Part shown: positions 7,913 through 15,946 of the stretch, piece by piece
How the letters are laid out: each line of letters starts with the position of its first letter
Numbering within the stretch: the first letter of the stretch is position 1
Assembly: GCA_937871355.1 (NCBI GenBank)
Contig: CALMPX010000219.1
Coordinates: forward strand, 1-20,792
Reading direction: 5' to 3'
Source of the DNA: an uncultured Bdellovibrio sp.
GTDB taxonomy: Bacteria > Bdellovibrionota > Bdellovibrionia > Bdellovibrionales > Bdellovibrionaceae
DNA: 20,792 bases
Position numbers and translations under genes: made by a program
The notes under the pieces: generated by a model
What the model was told of the DNA's origin: nothing
The model's database searches: none
What the model saw: the letters and a program-made list of their open reading frames with translations, nothing else

Positions 7913-8527
7913 TTATTTACTCTCTAGTTTCTGTTTCTCAGCGCGTTTCTTTTTTTTAGTTTCTTCTAGTTCTTCCGGAGTGGGATATCCACTTTTTTTA
8001 ATTTGATTTTTAATTTTGTTACTTTTCATGAAACTGATGTGATCAATAAATAAAGTTCCAGACAAATGGTCCATTTCGTGCTGGATACAGATCGCCAACA
8101 ATCCATCAACCGTAAAAGAAAATTCTTTTCCATTCACATCAAACGCTTTCATATCTACTTTTTCAAAACGTTTGACCGTTTCAAAAAAACTAGGAACGGA
8201 TAAGCAACCCTCGTCAAAAGTTGTTGAGCCGTAACCTTTCACAATCGTTGGATTAATTAAAACTAATGGTTGAGGTAAAGCTTTTTCTAAATCTGTTAAT
8301 TCATCATAAGCATATCGACGATCTTCTTCATTACTTGGGCGAGTGTCGATAACAAGCAATTGAATGAGTTCACCAACTTGTGGTGCGGCTAAGCCAATGC
8401 CGTTCGCGGCATACATCGTCTCCATCATGTTTTCGACTAACTTTTTAAGGCTTGCATCGAATTTTTTTACAGGAACGGAAACTTCTCGTAAGATAGGATT
8501 GGGGTATGTTAAAATCTCTAATTTCAT
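7913..8527 (-). CDS. def: Peptide deformylase
   Basis: This metalloenzyme removes the N-formyl group from new proteins. All three motifs are intact: GIGLAAPQ (43-50), EGCLS (106-110, metal ligand Cys108) and QHEMDHL (149-155, metal ligands His150 and His154, catalytic Glu151). At 204 residues it is longer than the usual 165-170 because of a C-terminal tail of about 35 residues rich in lysine and glutamate (EELEETKKKKRAEKQKLESK). Such basic tails could help ribosome binding, which is inference. It starts 18 bases after lptG ends and is followed by fmt. Confidence 0.98.
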   Translation of the reverse strand: MKLEILTYPNPILREVSVPVKKFDASLKKLVENMMETMYAANGIGLAAPQVGELIQLLVIDTRPSNEEDRRYAYDELTDLEKALPQPLVLINPTIVKGYGSTTFDEGCLSVPSFFETVKRFEKVDMKAFDVNGKEFSFTVDGLLAICIQHEMDHLSGTLFIDHISFMKSNKIKNQIKKSGYPTPEELEETKKKKRAEKQKLESK

Positions 8528-8545
8528 TCGTATAGATTTAAACTA

Positions 8546-9628
8546 TCATCTCTTGAGGCGCAACAAGAAGTAACCACCCAAGCTACCCATAACTAAATTA
8601 GCGCCCCAGGCGGCTATAATTGGCGGGAGTTGACCATGTTGGCCAACAGTTTGAGCAGAACTATAAAGAATCCAATACCCCATCACCAAAGCCAAACAGA
8701 TACTGACATTTTTAACCATGCTTCCACCATGACGAACTTCACCCACCAGGAAAGGAATGGCTAAAATACTCATGACCAAACCGGCCAAAGCAAAACTCAG
8801 TTTCGAATAAAACTCGACTTCGTAACGAATTGTATCCAGTCCCGCTTCTTTATTTTTACTAATAAATCGAGATAATTCTGACTGGGTCAACAGATCGCTG
8901 GTCTGTCCGGTATTCCTTAAATCTTGCGCATCCTCCGACATGGAAACTGTTTTAGTTTGAAACTCTGTCAAAAGCGGAAAACTTGATTCAGTCGTAAAAA
9001 CACTGATGGAACCATCATGCAGAATCCATTGTTTCCCATTCAAATCGACATCTTTAGCCGTAATCAGCTGCAATAATTTCCAGTTCTCATCAAAGAAATA
9101 GAGTGTGAGTCCCTGCGCCCGATTTCCTGTCGCATTTAAAGTCTGAATATTAAATAAATTATTCTTAGATCGATACCAAATCTTATTTGTTTTGATCGTC
9201 TGAAATTGACCCGGCTTTTTGGCGATATCAGTGTAATAAGTGTAATTTTTTTGTTTGGAAAAAACCGGAAGCAAACGATCGGCTAAGCCGTAATCTAAAA
9301 CAGCGACCAGCAAAATAGAAATAAAAATCCAACGTGAAATTCTAAATAAACTCAAGCCCGACGCAAACAAAGCGATTAATTCTGATCCCTTATTCAAAGT
9401 TGATATGGTCATCACTGTTCCCACGACAGTGGCTACTGGAATCATTCGATGCACAATTTCTGGAAGATAAAATAAATAATATTTAACAAAAGCGCTGGTC
9501 TCAGCGTTATTAAAACGAACCAGTGCTGACATCATATCCGTCGCTAAAAACAAAGTGACGAAAACGAGTAATCCCGCAATGAATGTGGTCCAAAAAAGAC
9601 CTAAAATATATCGATCTGCTCTATTCAC
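8546..9628 (-). CDS. LptF/LptG-family lipopolysaccharide export permease (YjgP/YjgQ)
   Basis: This inner-membrane subunit of the LptB2FG transporter moves lipopolysaccharide to the outer membrane. It has 360 residues with the family layout: three N-terminal membrane segments (about 9-30, 49-75, 97-117), a periplasmic beta-jellyroll region (about 120-265), then three C-terminal segments (about 266-288, 299-320, 331-355). RADRYILGLFWTTFIAGLLV at the start and MSILAIPF near the end are typical. I favour LptG over LptF from the general look, but cannot separate them firmly. The start is GTG at 9628; AAGG lies 13 bases upstream, so the ribosome site is poor. It is the first gene of the minus-strand operon leading to hutU, divergent from the response regulator. 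Confidence 0.93.
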   Translation of the reverse strand: MNRADRYILGLFWTTFIAGLLVFVTLFLATDMMSALVRFNNAETSAFVKYYLFYLPEIVHRMIPVATVVGTVMTISTLNKGSELIALFASGLSLFRISRWIFISILLVAVLDYGLADRLLPVFSKQKNYTYYTDIAKKPGQFQTIKTNKIWYRSKNNLFNIQTLNATGNRAQGLTLYFFDENWKLLQLITAKDVDLNGKQWILHDGSISVFTTESSFPLLTEFQTKTVSMSEDAQDLRNTGQTSDLLTQSELSRFISKNKEAGLDTIRYEVEFYSKLSFALAGLVMSILAIPFLVGEVRHGGSMVKNVSICLALVMGYWILYSSAQTVGQHGQLPPIIAAWGANLVMGSLGGYFLLRLKR

Positions 9629-9735
9629 ATAAAATAGTGTGCCTTACTCTTGACTGTGTAGTCATTGTATTATGTACTTAAGTCTAAGGTATCGGGATCA
9701 CTCGTCATAAAATATAAACCGAAGGATTAAACTTA
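9629..9735. other. Divergent intergenic region between lptF/G and the response regulator
   Basis: These 107 bases must hold promoters for both large operons. On the minus strand TACAAT occurs (9674-9669) without a good -35. On the plus strand TTGACT (9650-9655) has TATGTA 15 bases downstream, which is short spacing. AAGGA before ATG 9736 is a usable ribosome site. A short repeat TGACT-gtgt-AGTCA is present. No operator or riboswitch is convincing. Confidence 0.5.
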
Positions 9736-10644
9736 ATGCCATTGCGTATTCTGTTAGCAGACGAAAGCACAACAATAAAAAAAGCTTTTTCGCTCGCTTT
9801 AAGCGACCTCGGAGCCGAAATTAAAAGTGTTCCTTCTGGCTTAGATGTCATGACTGTAGCCATCGATTTCCGCCCTCAGCTGATTTTTGCTGATGTGCTT
9901 TTAACTAAAAAATCAGGTTACGAAGTTTGCCGCGAAATCACGGCTTCGATTGAAACCAAGCATATACCGGTGATTCTCATGTGGAGTAACTTCATGGAGT
10001 TCAACACAAGTCTTGCCACGCAAGCTGGCTATGCAGATAAATTAGAAAAACCGTTCGATACCGCCGCTCTCCGCAAACTTGTCACTAAATATTATAAAGA
10101 AACTGAATCTCATCCGCTCAAGGGTTTATTAGATTTTCCGGCCCTTCCTGAATTCACCGAAGATCATTCGTCTGATGAAGAGTATCAGCACGTTCAGCTT
10201 CAAGGCCATCCACCTTTTAATAACGAACAGTCCTTCGCCTCTAACGGGTACAGTGAAAATAAACCATCCAACACCGCCATTCACATTGAAACAGAGTCCC
10301 ACGGAGATTTCGAAGAAGTTGTGCTGGTTCAGTCCAATGCGAAACGTTCCGAAGACCAATACAAAATCAGCAGCCAAATTAAAAATTATCTCGAAAACTC
10401 TCCGGCCGCTTTGAATAAAATCGAGAAACATGTGCACAACGAAGTGAACCACCAAATCGATCGACAAAATAGTCATCAGATGTCTCAACCTATGCACATT
10501 AATCGCTTTGATGAAAGTCTGGTGCGCGAAGAAGTTCGCGTCATGACAGAAAAAATATGCTGGCAAATTATTCCAGATATGGCTGAGAAAATCATCAGGG
10601 CCGAAATTGAAAAACTTTTAAAAAATATCGAAAAATCCATATGA
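9736..10644 (+). CDS. Response regulator with N-terminal receiver domain and conserved C-terminal helix
   Basis: Residues 1-122 form a CheY-like receiver: acidic pair Asp9-Glu10, phospho-acceptor Asp53 (LIFADVLL), switch residue Ser84 where Thr or Ser is usual, and Lys105 in KLEKPFD. Residues about 125-262 are a polar, low-complexity linker rich in Ser, His, Glu and Gln with no DNA-binding motif. Residues about 265-302 form a conserved amphipathic helix containing CWQIIPDMAEKIIRAEIEKL. That end resembles the C-terminal oligomerisation region of PopZ (DUF2497), where a Pro-Asp plus Ala-Glu-Ile-Glu pattern also occurs. It also resembles tails on receiver proteins of delta-type proteobacteria. 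It may therefore be a localisation or scaffold protein rather than a transcription factor (inference). No kinase is adjacent. It overlaps nadC by 4 bases (ATGA) and leads the five-gene operon. Confidence 0.88.
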   Translation: MPLRILLADESTTIKKAFSLALSDLGAEIKSVPSGLDVMTVAIDFRPQLIFADVLLTKKSGYEVCREITASIETKHIPVILMWSNFMEFNTSLATQAGYADKLEKPFDTAALRKLVTKYYKETESHPLKGLLDFPALPEFTEDHSSDEEYQHVQLQGHPPFNNEQSFASNGYSENKPSNTAIHIETESHGDFEEVVLVQSNAKRSEDQYKISSQIKNYLENSPAALNKIEKHVHNEVNHQIDRQNSHQMSQPMHINRFDESLVREEVRVMTEKICWQIIPDMAEKIIRAEIEKLLKNIEKSI

Positions 10645-11462
10645 CTACAGTTGAACTGATTCGAGCCGCCCTTAAAGAAGACATGCCTACAGGCGATATT
10701 ACGACTGAATCTTTAGCGGTCAAACCGCGCGAAGGCGAAGCCGTCTTAAAAGCTAAAAGTGATATTGTTCTTTCCGGCAGTCCGGTGTTTGAACAAGCCA
10801 TTCAGCTCTTAGAGCCGAATGCTCGTTTAAAATGGCTCTTTGAAGAAGGTGACTTTGTTTATCAAGGTCAAAATATTTGTAGCATTGAAGGCAATCTCAT
10901 TCAGATTTTAAAAGCGGAACGCGTTGCTTTAAATTTTTTAGGAAAATTATCGGGAATTGCCACCCATACCCGTAAGTTTGTTAAAGCCATCGAAGGCACA
11001 CGAACACGTATTTTAGATACACGCAAAACCACTCCGCTTTACCGAGAATTAGAAAAAAAGGCCGTCATTCACGGTGGTGGCTTAAACCATCGCTTCAACT
11101 TATCTGATGCTGTTTTGGTCAAAGATAATCATATCAGTCTGGCTGGCAGCATCACGACGGCCGTAGAACGTATTCGCAATAACTGTGATTTTAAAATTGA
11201 AGTCGAAGCTTCTAATTTAGAACAGGTCAAAGAATGTGTCAGTCTGAATGTAGATCGCATTTTACTCGATAACATGAATAATGAACTCCTGGCTGAAGTT
11301 TTAAAACATATTCCCAAGCACATCAAAACGGAAGCCAGTGGCAATATGTCTTTAGAGCGTGTTAAGTCTGTAGCTGATCTGAATGTTGATTTTATTTCTG
11401 TCGGCGCACTGACTCATTCGGCTCCAAACGCTGACATCAGTTTACTTTTCGATTGGAATTAA
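10641..11462 (+). CDS. nadC: Quinolinate phosphoribosyltransferase (decarboxylating)
   Basis: It converts quinolinate and PRPP to nicotinate mononucleotide in de novo NAD synthesis, in the cytoplasm. The 273 residues match. Motifs: EDMPTGDITTESL at the N-terminus, ERVALNFLGKLSGIAT (93-108), ILDTRKTTP (124-132), HGGGLNHRFNL (144-154), VLVKDNHI (158-165), EVEASNL and the late TEASGNM. The start codon overlaps the response regulator stop (ATGA). It is followed directly by a biotin ligase. A nadC-biotin ligase pair makes sense as cofactor genes, but nadA and nadB are not in the window. Confidence 0.97.
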   Translation: MTTVELIRAALKEDMPTGDITTESLAVKPREGEAVLKAKSDIVLSGSPVFEQAIQLLEPNARLKWLFEEGDFVYQGQNICSIEGNLIQILKAERVALNFLGKLSGIATHTRKFVKAIEGTRTRILDTRKTTPLYRELEKKAVIHGGGLNHRFNLSDAVLVKDNHISLAGSITTAVERIRNNCDFKIEVEASNLEQVKECVSLNVDRILLDNMNNELLAEVLKHIPKHIKTEASGNMSLERVKSVADLNVDFISVGALTHSAPNADISLLFDWN

Positions 11463-11467
11463 AAAAG

Positions 11468-12190
11468 ATGACGAACGATTCCCCCTTAAGCGATATTAAA
11501 ATTGGTGAAGTCACAGCCACATGGTCGAAAGCCAATAATTTAAAAACTAATTATTTTATCTCGACTGACAGCACTAACACGCGCGCCAAAACGGCGGCCT
11601 TTGAACAAGAAGAATTAGAAAATGAATTTGTTTTGTATGTGGCTGATGATCAAACGCAGGGTCGCGGGCGATTCGATCGCACGTGGACTTCGCCGACAGC
11701 AGGTGGAGGCTTACTTTCAACTTGGTCTTTTTCCGTTACTCAGACACCCTCACCGCATATGACAGCTAAAGTGGGTATGGCCTTATATAATGCGGCTAAG
11801 TCCACTTGGCAGTCATTACCCTTTAGCCTGAAGGCTCCGAATGATCTTTTCATCGGAGATAAAAAAATCGCGGGTATTCTTGTTGAAACAGTGACTCAAG
11901 GCACTGAACATCGTTTACTCATCGGTATTGGCTTCAATGTTCTCAGCCATCCGACTGATATCCAGACTTCAACTCATTTAGTGAAAAATTTAGCGCGCAC
12001 CGCTCCTTTGCTTGGTGAAGATTGGATTTTATTCGTTGATCGCCTTTTGTTTGAATTAACTATGATTGTTCCGCTAGCTCATGAAAATTTAACATCAACT
12101 CAAGAAGCCAACTTTGTCGAACTCGCTAATTTAAATCCACTCGTTCAAAAAAAATTCACAACTTTTTCAGAAATTATTAAAAATATATGA
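11468..12190 (+). CDS. Biotin--[biotin carboxyl-carrier protein] ligase, short BirA type without DNA-binding domain
   Basis: It activates biotin with ATP and attaches it to carboxylase carrier proteins. In the 240 residues from ATG 11468, these family marks are seen: TDSTNTRAK (about 33-41), the biotin/ATP loop GRGRFDRTW (65-73), KAPNDLFIGDKKIAGILVET (122-141) and LLIGIGFNV. There is no N-terminal winged helix, so it does not act as a biotin repressor, and the C-terminal SH3-like domain looks missing or very short. Two positions deviate from the canonical enzyme: the loop is usually GRGRRGR, here with Phe-Asp, and KWPND is KAPND. Activity is still likely. A TTG at 11453 could extend it by five residues, overlapping nadC. 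It overlaps the next gene by 4 bases. Confidence 0.93.
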   Translation: MTNDSPLSDIKIGEVTATWSKANNLKTNYFISTDSTNTRAKTAAFEQEELENEFVLYVADDQTQGRGRFDRTWTSPTAGGGLLSTWSFSVTQTPSPHMTAKVGMALYNAAKSTWQSLPFSLKAPNDLFIGDKKIAGILVETVTQGTEHRLLIGIGFNVLSHPTDIQTSTHLVKNLARTAPLLGEDWILFVDRLLFELTMIVPLAHENLTSTQEANFVELANLNPLVQKKFTTFSEIIKNI

Positions 12191-12750
12191 TTAAACATGT
12201 CTTCTTCGCCGTCACAATTGGTTTAGTTGCCTTCTTTCTTTACTTAGCTCAATACACCGGTGCTTTTAAATCTGTTTATGTTGGTCTAGATGAACGTGGT
12301 CCTTATACCTTAGTGTACAAAAATCATGTCGGCGCCTATCATAAAATCGTAGAGAAAATCCAACAAGTTGAAGCCTGGGCTAAAGAAAATAAATTAGACT
12401 GCAAATACACATTTGGCGAATTCTTTGATGATCCGAGCACAACCGAAGAGGGGCGTTTAAAATCTCGCGCGGGCTGCCTCATCGAAGCCCAAAATACCAC
12501 GGCCATAGCCCATCTGAAAACATTAGCTTTGCCGTCAGATTTTTTTCAAAGTGAATATATAAAAACCAAAGCTGTCGTCGCTTTATTCAATGGATCTCCG
12601 GGCATTGGCCCACTCAAAGTCTATCCTAAAGCTGATAGCTTCATTAATGAAAGTAAATTAAAACGCAAAGGCCCCGTCGTTGAAATTTACGAAGTGCTCG
12701 ATCGACAAACGATGAATACGACCTATCTCTTTCCAATCGAGGATAAATAA
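12187..12750 (+). CDS. Membrane-anchored GyrI-like domain protein resembling TEX264
   Basis: This protein has 187 residues. Residues 4-23 are one N-terminal membrane segment. Residues about 29-185 form a soluble domain that looks like the GyrI-like small-molecule-binding fold (AraC effector-binding family): GPYTLVYKNHVGAYHKIVEK (38-57), TFGEFFDDPSTT (75-86), CLIEAQ, and a terminal EIYEV strand. The phrase order 'GP..L.YK.H.G.Y' then 'G.F.DDP' matches my memory of the animal ER-phagy receptor TEX264, which also has an N-terminal membrane anchor ahead of a GyrI-like domain. I do not know a proven function for bacterial members. It overlaps the biotin ligase (ATGA) and the next gene (TAATG), so it is co-translated with the membrane hydroxylase. 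A role in sensing or binding a lipid-derived ligand is possible but unproven. Confidence 0.75.
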   Translation: MIKHVFFAVTIGLVAFFLYLAQYTGAFKSVYVGLDERGPYTLVYKNHVGAYHKIVEKIQQVEAWAKENKLDCKYTFGEFFDDPSTTEEGRLKSRAGCLIEAQNTTAIAHLKTLALPSDFFQSEYIKTKAVVALFNGSPGIGPLKVYPKADSFINESKLKRKGPVVEIYEVLDRQTMNTTYLFPIEDK

Positions 12751-14009
12751 TGGGACCAGTAAACATCTATGCCGTGGTCGCTGTTCCGGTATTTATCCTC
12801 ATCGCCTGTGAAATTATATACTGTCTATTTAAAAAAAATAATCTTTATGGATTTCAAGACAGTATTATGGGTATCGGCACGATGTTTATGGCTCAATGTC
12901 TTAATATTGCATTAGTCGCGCCTATTATGATCACCTACTCTTGGATTTACGATAACTATGCTTTGTTTCATTTTGAAAATACATGGTGGGTGCTTGCTCT
13001 GGGTTATATCTTTGGTGATTTTTTATTTTACTGGTTTCATCGAGCAGGACATCGAATTAATATTTTTTGGGCGGCCCATGTTCCACATCACAGCGCTGAA
13101 GAACTTAATTATGCTGTCGCTTTACGAGCCAGCCTGACTCAAAGAGCCGCTTCTTTTTTATTTTACTGGCCCTTGTGTATTCTTGGTTTTACACCAACAA
13201 CTGTCATCACGATCGTGGCCATCAATTTAGTTTATCAACTCATTCCCCACACGCGCGTCATCAAGCACTATCCGGCTTGGATTGAAGCCTGGTTGAATTC
13301 ACCTTATCATCATCAAGTTCATCATGCCGTTAATCCCATTTATTGGGATAAAAATTACGGTGGCACTTTAATTATTTGGGATAAAATATTTGGTACCTAC
13401 CAAGAACAAGTGGAGCCGATTTATTACGGTGTTTCAGTTCCACCAAAAAGTTGGAATCCATTCTACATCAATTTTCATTGGTTTATCTGTATTTGGAATG
13501 ATGTTTTAAAAACCCAATCATGGGTCGATAAATTTAAAATTTGGATTATGCCGCCTTCATGGAGACCTCGTGATTTACCTTCTCATAGCGAACCTCCACC
13601 ATTAGGTTATACTCCAGAAAACAAATACACCTCGGCTTATTTTAAAGGATCAACCGTATACCTTTCAGCGCAGCTCCTCTTTGCATTCTACACCTTGTTT
13701 CCTGTGATTAACCCGCAAACTCCGCTAAACCCTTGGCAAATGACAGCGCTGTCAGCTCTCATATTTTTACAAGTTTATAATTGGTCACTCTTTTTAGAGG
13801 CCAAGCCCTTGGCCAAAGTCATAGAAACTATTCGATTAATAATGTTGTCTTACTTAATAAGTATGTGGCCACTTGAGATTCAGTATCCGTACATGAAAAT
13901 GATTGTGATCACCGGCTCAATCGCATCATTTATTTACATGCTCTTTTTTATAGACACAAAAACAATATTGCCTGCGCCTGAAAATAAGCACGTGGTTCTT
14001 CCGTTATAA
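12750..14009 (+). CDS. Sterol desaturase / fatty acid hydroxylase superfamily membrane protein (alkylglycerol monooxygenase-like)
   Basis: This integral-membrane di-iron oxygenase has 419 residues. The histidine boxes are complete: H97-RAG-H101, H110-VP-H113-H114 (HVPHHSAEELNYAVALR) and H187-H188-QV-H191-H192 (YHHQVHHAVNPIYWDKNYGG), with extra His167 and His173. The sequence order, including FYWFHRAGHR, ELNYAVALR and DKNYGGTLIIWDKIFGTY, fits the alkylglycerol monooxygenase branch, which cleaves ether lipids, better than C-4 sterol oxidases. Substrate cannot be read from sequence. Several membrane segments precede the boxes, and three or four more lie in the C-terminal third (about 300-400). 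The ATG overlaps the previous stop by one base. It ends one base from a convergent gene, with no terminator visible between them. Confidence 0.9.
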   Translation: MGPVNIYAVVAVPVFILIACEIIYCLFKKNNLYGFQDSIMGIGTMFMAQCLNIALVAPIMITYSWIYDNYALFHFENTWWVLALGYIFGDFLFYWFHRAGHRINIFWAAHVPHHSAEELNYAVALRASLTQRAASFLFYWPLCILGFTPTTVITIVAINLVYQLIPHTRVIKHYPAWIEAWLNSPYHHQVHHAVNPIYWDKNYGGTLIIWDKIFGTYQEQVEPIYYGVSVPPKSWNPFYINFHWFICIWNDVLKTQSWVDKFKIWIMPPSWRPRDLPSHSEPPPLGYTPENKYTSAYFKGSTVYLSAQLLFAFYTLFPVINPQTPLNPWQMTALSALIFLQVYNWSLFLEAKPLAKVIETIRLIMLSYLISMWPLEIQYPYMKMIVITGSIASFIYMLFFIDTKTILPAPENKHVVLPL

Positions 14010-14010
14010 T

Positions 14011-14361
14011 CTAATCACGAATGACAAGTTTTGACCGACAGGCCTTGCATACTGTTCGCAGTATGTCGCCTTCCATAAATCCCATACCACTTCCTAGACT
14101 TTTCATGCAAACGGGACAAACCTCATCGTTCAAGTCTAGACGACGAGTTTGCTTAAATTTCGCGATACCTTGATAAACTGATAGAAAAAGAAATAATGGC
14201 ACAAGAAAAAAATGAAGTACTGGAATAAATACGCTCATCATCGCGAATAAAAAATTTAATCCGAAAGCCTTGAAGCCCCGTTTTACCCGTTCATTATATT
14301 GTAAGACAATTGGTTGATTAATTAGATTATGACTTTTTCCAAAGTTATCTTGTATAATCAT
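14011..14361 (-). CDS. Small membrane protein with C-terminal zinc ribbon
   Basis: This protein has 116 residues. An N-terminal polar part (1-30) is followed by one long or two short hydrophobic segments (about 33-66). A C-terminal cytoplasmic-looking part carries Cys82-x-x-Cys85 (CPVC) and Cys105-x-x-Cys108 (CKAC), spaced like a zinc ribbon or rubredoxin-type knuckle. I do not recognise a named family. It starts two bases after the pyruvate kinase stop and is certainly on the same transcript. It ends one base from the convergent membrane hydroxylase. The conserved knuckles and tight spacing support a real gene. Function is unknown; zinc-ribbon tails often mediate protein contacts. Confidence 0.8.
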   Translation of the reverse strand: MIIQDNFGKSHNLINQPIVLQYNERVKRGFKAFGLNFLFAMMSVFIPVLHFFLVPLFLFLSVYQGIAKFKQTRRLDLNDEVCPVCMKSLGSGMGFMEGDILRTVCKACRSKLVIRD

Positions 14362-14363
14362 TC

Positions 14364-15848
14364 TTAAATATCTTTTAACGGAGAAAACCTTAATGGAAGT
14401 CGGCTCGCATCGGCTTTTTTATATTCTTCGCCGCCAACTGTGTGAACGTGAATCGAGTTGGTCGTGCCTCGATCTGCAATTGGCTGTCCTAAAGTTAAAA
14501 TGATTCTGTCGCCCGTTTTTGATAAGCCATTTTCAATGAGTAGTTTTTCAACCTGCTGAAGAATATCTTTTAAATTCTCATAAGGTCTTAAATGCAAAGT
14601 TTGAAGTCCCCATGTAATTTCTAGACGATTCAAAACATCAACATCCGTCGTGATGGCGACAACCTGAGCTTTAGGTCTAAAACTTGAAATAATCTGAGCT
14701 GTTTTTCCCGTGGTGGTTAAACAGACTATGGCACTGGCATTTAATTTCAAAGCAGTTAACGCCGAGCTGGCAGCGATCGCGGCCGGCACACTCAATAATT
14801 CGTTTTCTAATGAAATTTTGTAGTAACTGTTTTCATTTTTTTCAACTTCGACAATGATTTCATGCATGGTACGAATCGCCTTGAAGGGATATTTACCACT
14901 GGCACTTTCTGCCGATAACATTAAAGCGTCGGATCCATCTAAAACGGCGTTAGCTATATCTGTAATTTCCGCACGCGTCGGTCGAGGATTTTCCACCATA
15001 GAGTCCAACATCTGCGTCGCCGTGATCACAGGTTTTCCTAATTCATTACATAAAGAAATAATTCGCTTCTGCGCGCTGGGAAGACGACTTTGTCCTATTT
15101 CTACGGCCAAGTCTCCGCGAGCGACCATTACCACATCGCTGAGGCGTATAATTTCTTCTAAGTTTTCCAAAGCTTCAATCATCTCGATTTTAGCTACAAT
15201 TTTAGCAGGAGATTTTTTATTTTGAATAATTTCACGTAATTGACGAATATCTTTTCCATGGCGAACGAAACTGAGTGCGACGTAATCGACTCCGTTGGCT
15301 AAACCAAATTCTAAATCTTCTTTATCTTTTGCCGTCATGGCTTCAACGGGAAGATTGACGCCAGGAAGATTCATCCCTTTTCTGTTTTTAAGAATTCCAC
15401 CATAGATCACTTTAGCTTTTAAGGTCGTTGGTGCTACTTCTAAAACTTCAAGTTCAATCAAACCATCATCTAATAATATTCGGTTTCCTGGGCTAGCAGC
15501 TCGACATAATTCTTTGAAGTCACTTGGAATAAGCCCTGGTTTACCTAAGACATCATCAATCGTGACGGTGACAATTTCACCTTGAGCCAAATCGATCGAA
15601 CCTTTTTCAAAAAGACCAACACGCACTTTCGGCCCTTGCAAATCTTGCAAGATCGTTACGGGGGCTTTTAATGACATTGATTTTTCACGAATAATTTTAA
15701 TCACGGCCAAATGCTGTTCATGCGTACCATGACTGAAATTAAGTCGGGCGACGTTCATACCAGCTATAATAGCTTTTTCGATATTTTCAGAATTTTGAGT
15801 GGCGGGACCCATGGTGGCTACAATTTTTGCTCTTCGATGTGCTAACAT
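14364..15848 (-). CDS. pyk: Pyruvate kinase
   Basis: This is the last step of glycolysis: phosphoenolpyruvate plus ADP to pyruvate plus ATP. The 494 residues are the normal length. Motifs: KIVATMGPAT (8-17), MNVARLNFSHGTHEQH (31-46) with Arg35, Asn37 and Ser39, KIVAKIEMIEALENL carrying the catalytic Lys, VVMVARGDLAVEIG, and VITATQMLDSMVENPRPTRA followed by DGSDALMLSAESASGKYP. The C-terminal domain is present (DRIILTLGQP and HTVGG). The start MLAHRRAKIV has no obvious ribosome site. The 98 bases upstream contain TTGTCA and a weak TAAAAA box 18 bases apart, a possible promoter. A small zinc-ribbon membrane protein follows after two bases. Confidence 0.97.
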   Translation of the reverse strand: MLAHRRAKIVATMGPATQNSENIEKAIIAGMNVARLNFSHGTHEQHLAVIKIIREKSMSLKAPVTILQDLQGPKVRVGLFEKGSIDLAQGEIVTVTIDDVLGKPGLIPSDFKELCRAASPGNRILLDDGLIELEVLEVAPTTLKAKVIYGGILKNRKGMNLPGVNLPVEAMTAKDKEDLEFGLANGVDYVALSFVRHGKDIRQLREIIQNKKSPAKIVAKIEMIEALENLEEIIRLSDVVMVARGDLAVEIGQSRLPSAQKRIISLCNELGKPVITATQMLDSMVENPRPTRAEITDIANAVLDGSDALMLSAESASGKYPFKAIRTMHEIIVEVEKNENSYYKISLENELLSVPAAIAASSALTALKLNASAIVCLTTTGKTAQIISSFRPKAQVVAITTDVDVLNRLEITWGLQTLHLRPYENLKDILQQVEKLLIENGLSKTGDRIILTLGQPIADRGTTNSIHVHTVGGEEYKKADASRLPLRFSPLKDI

Positions 15849-15946
15849 TCAAAAATGATAGGATGCTATTGTTCAAAAGTCCTCATAAAAAACATATCTT
15901 TCATTTTTTTATTTTCTATTTTTTGCTTTTGACAAGCCTCAGCATC

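Noticed and set aside
10129..10566. Minus-strand open frame of 145 codons opposite the response regulator
   Set aside because: It lies wholly within the linker and tail of a well-supported gene on the other strand; its composition (Phe, His, Ile rich) looks like a shadow of the coding strand.
14854..15225. Plus-strand open frame of 123 codons opposite pyruvate kinase
   Set aside because: It is antisense to the most conserved part of pyk, with no ribosome site and no protein motif.
15849..15895. Twelve-codon leader-like frame (MKDMFFMRTFEQ) upstream of pyk on the minus strand
   Set aside because: It has no run of a regulatory amino acid and no attenuator hairpin, and a frame this short arises easily by chance in AT-rich DNA.
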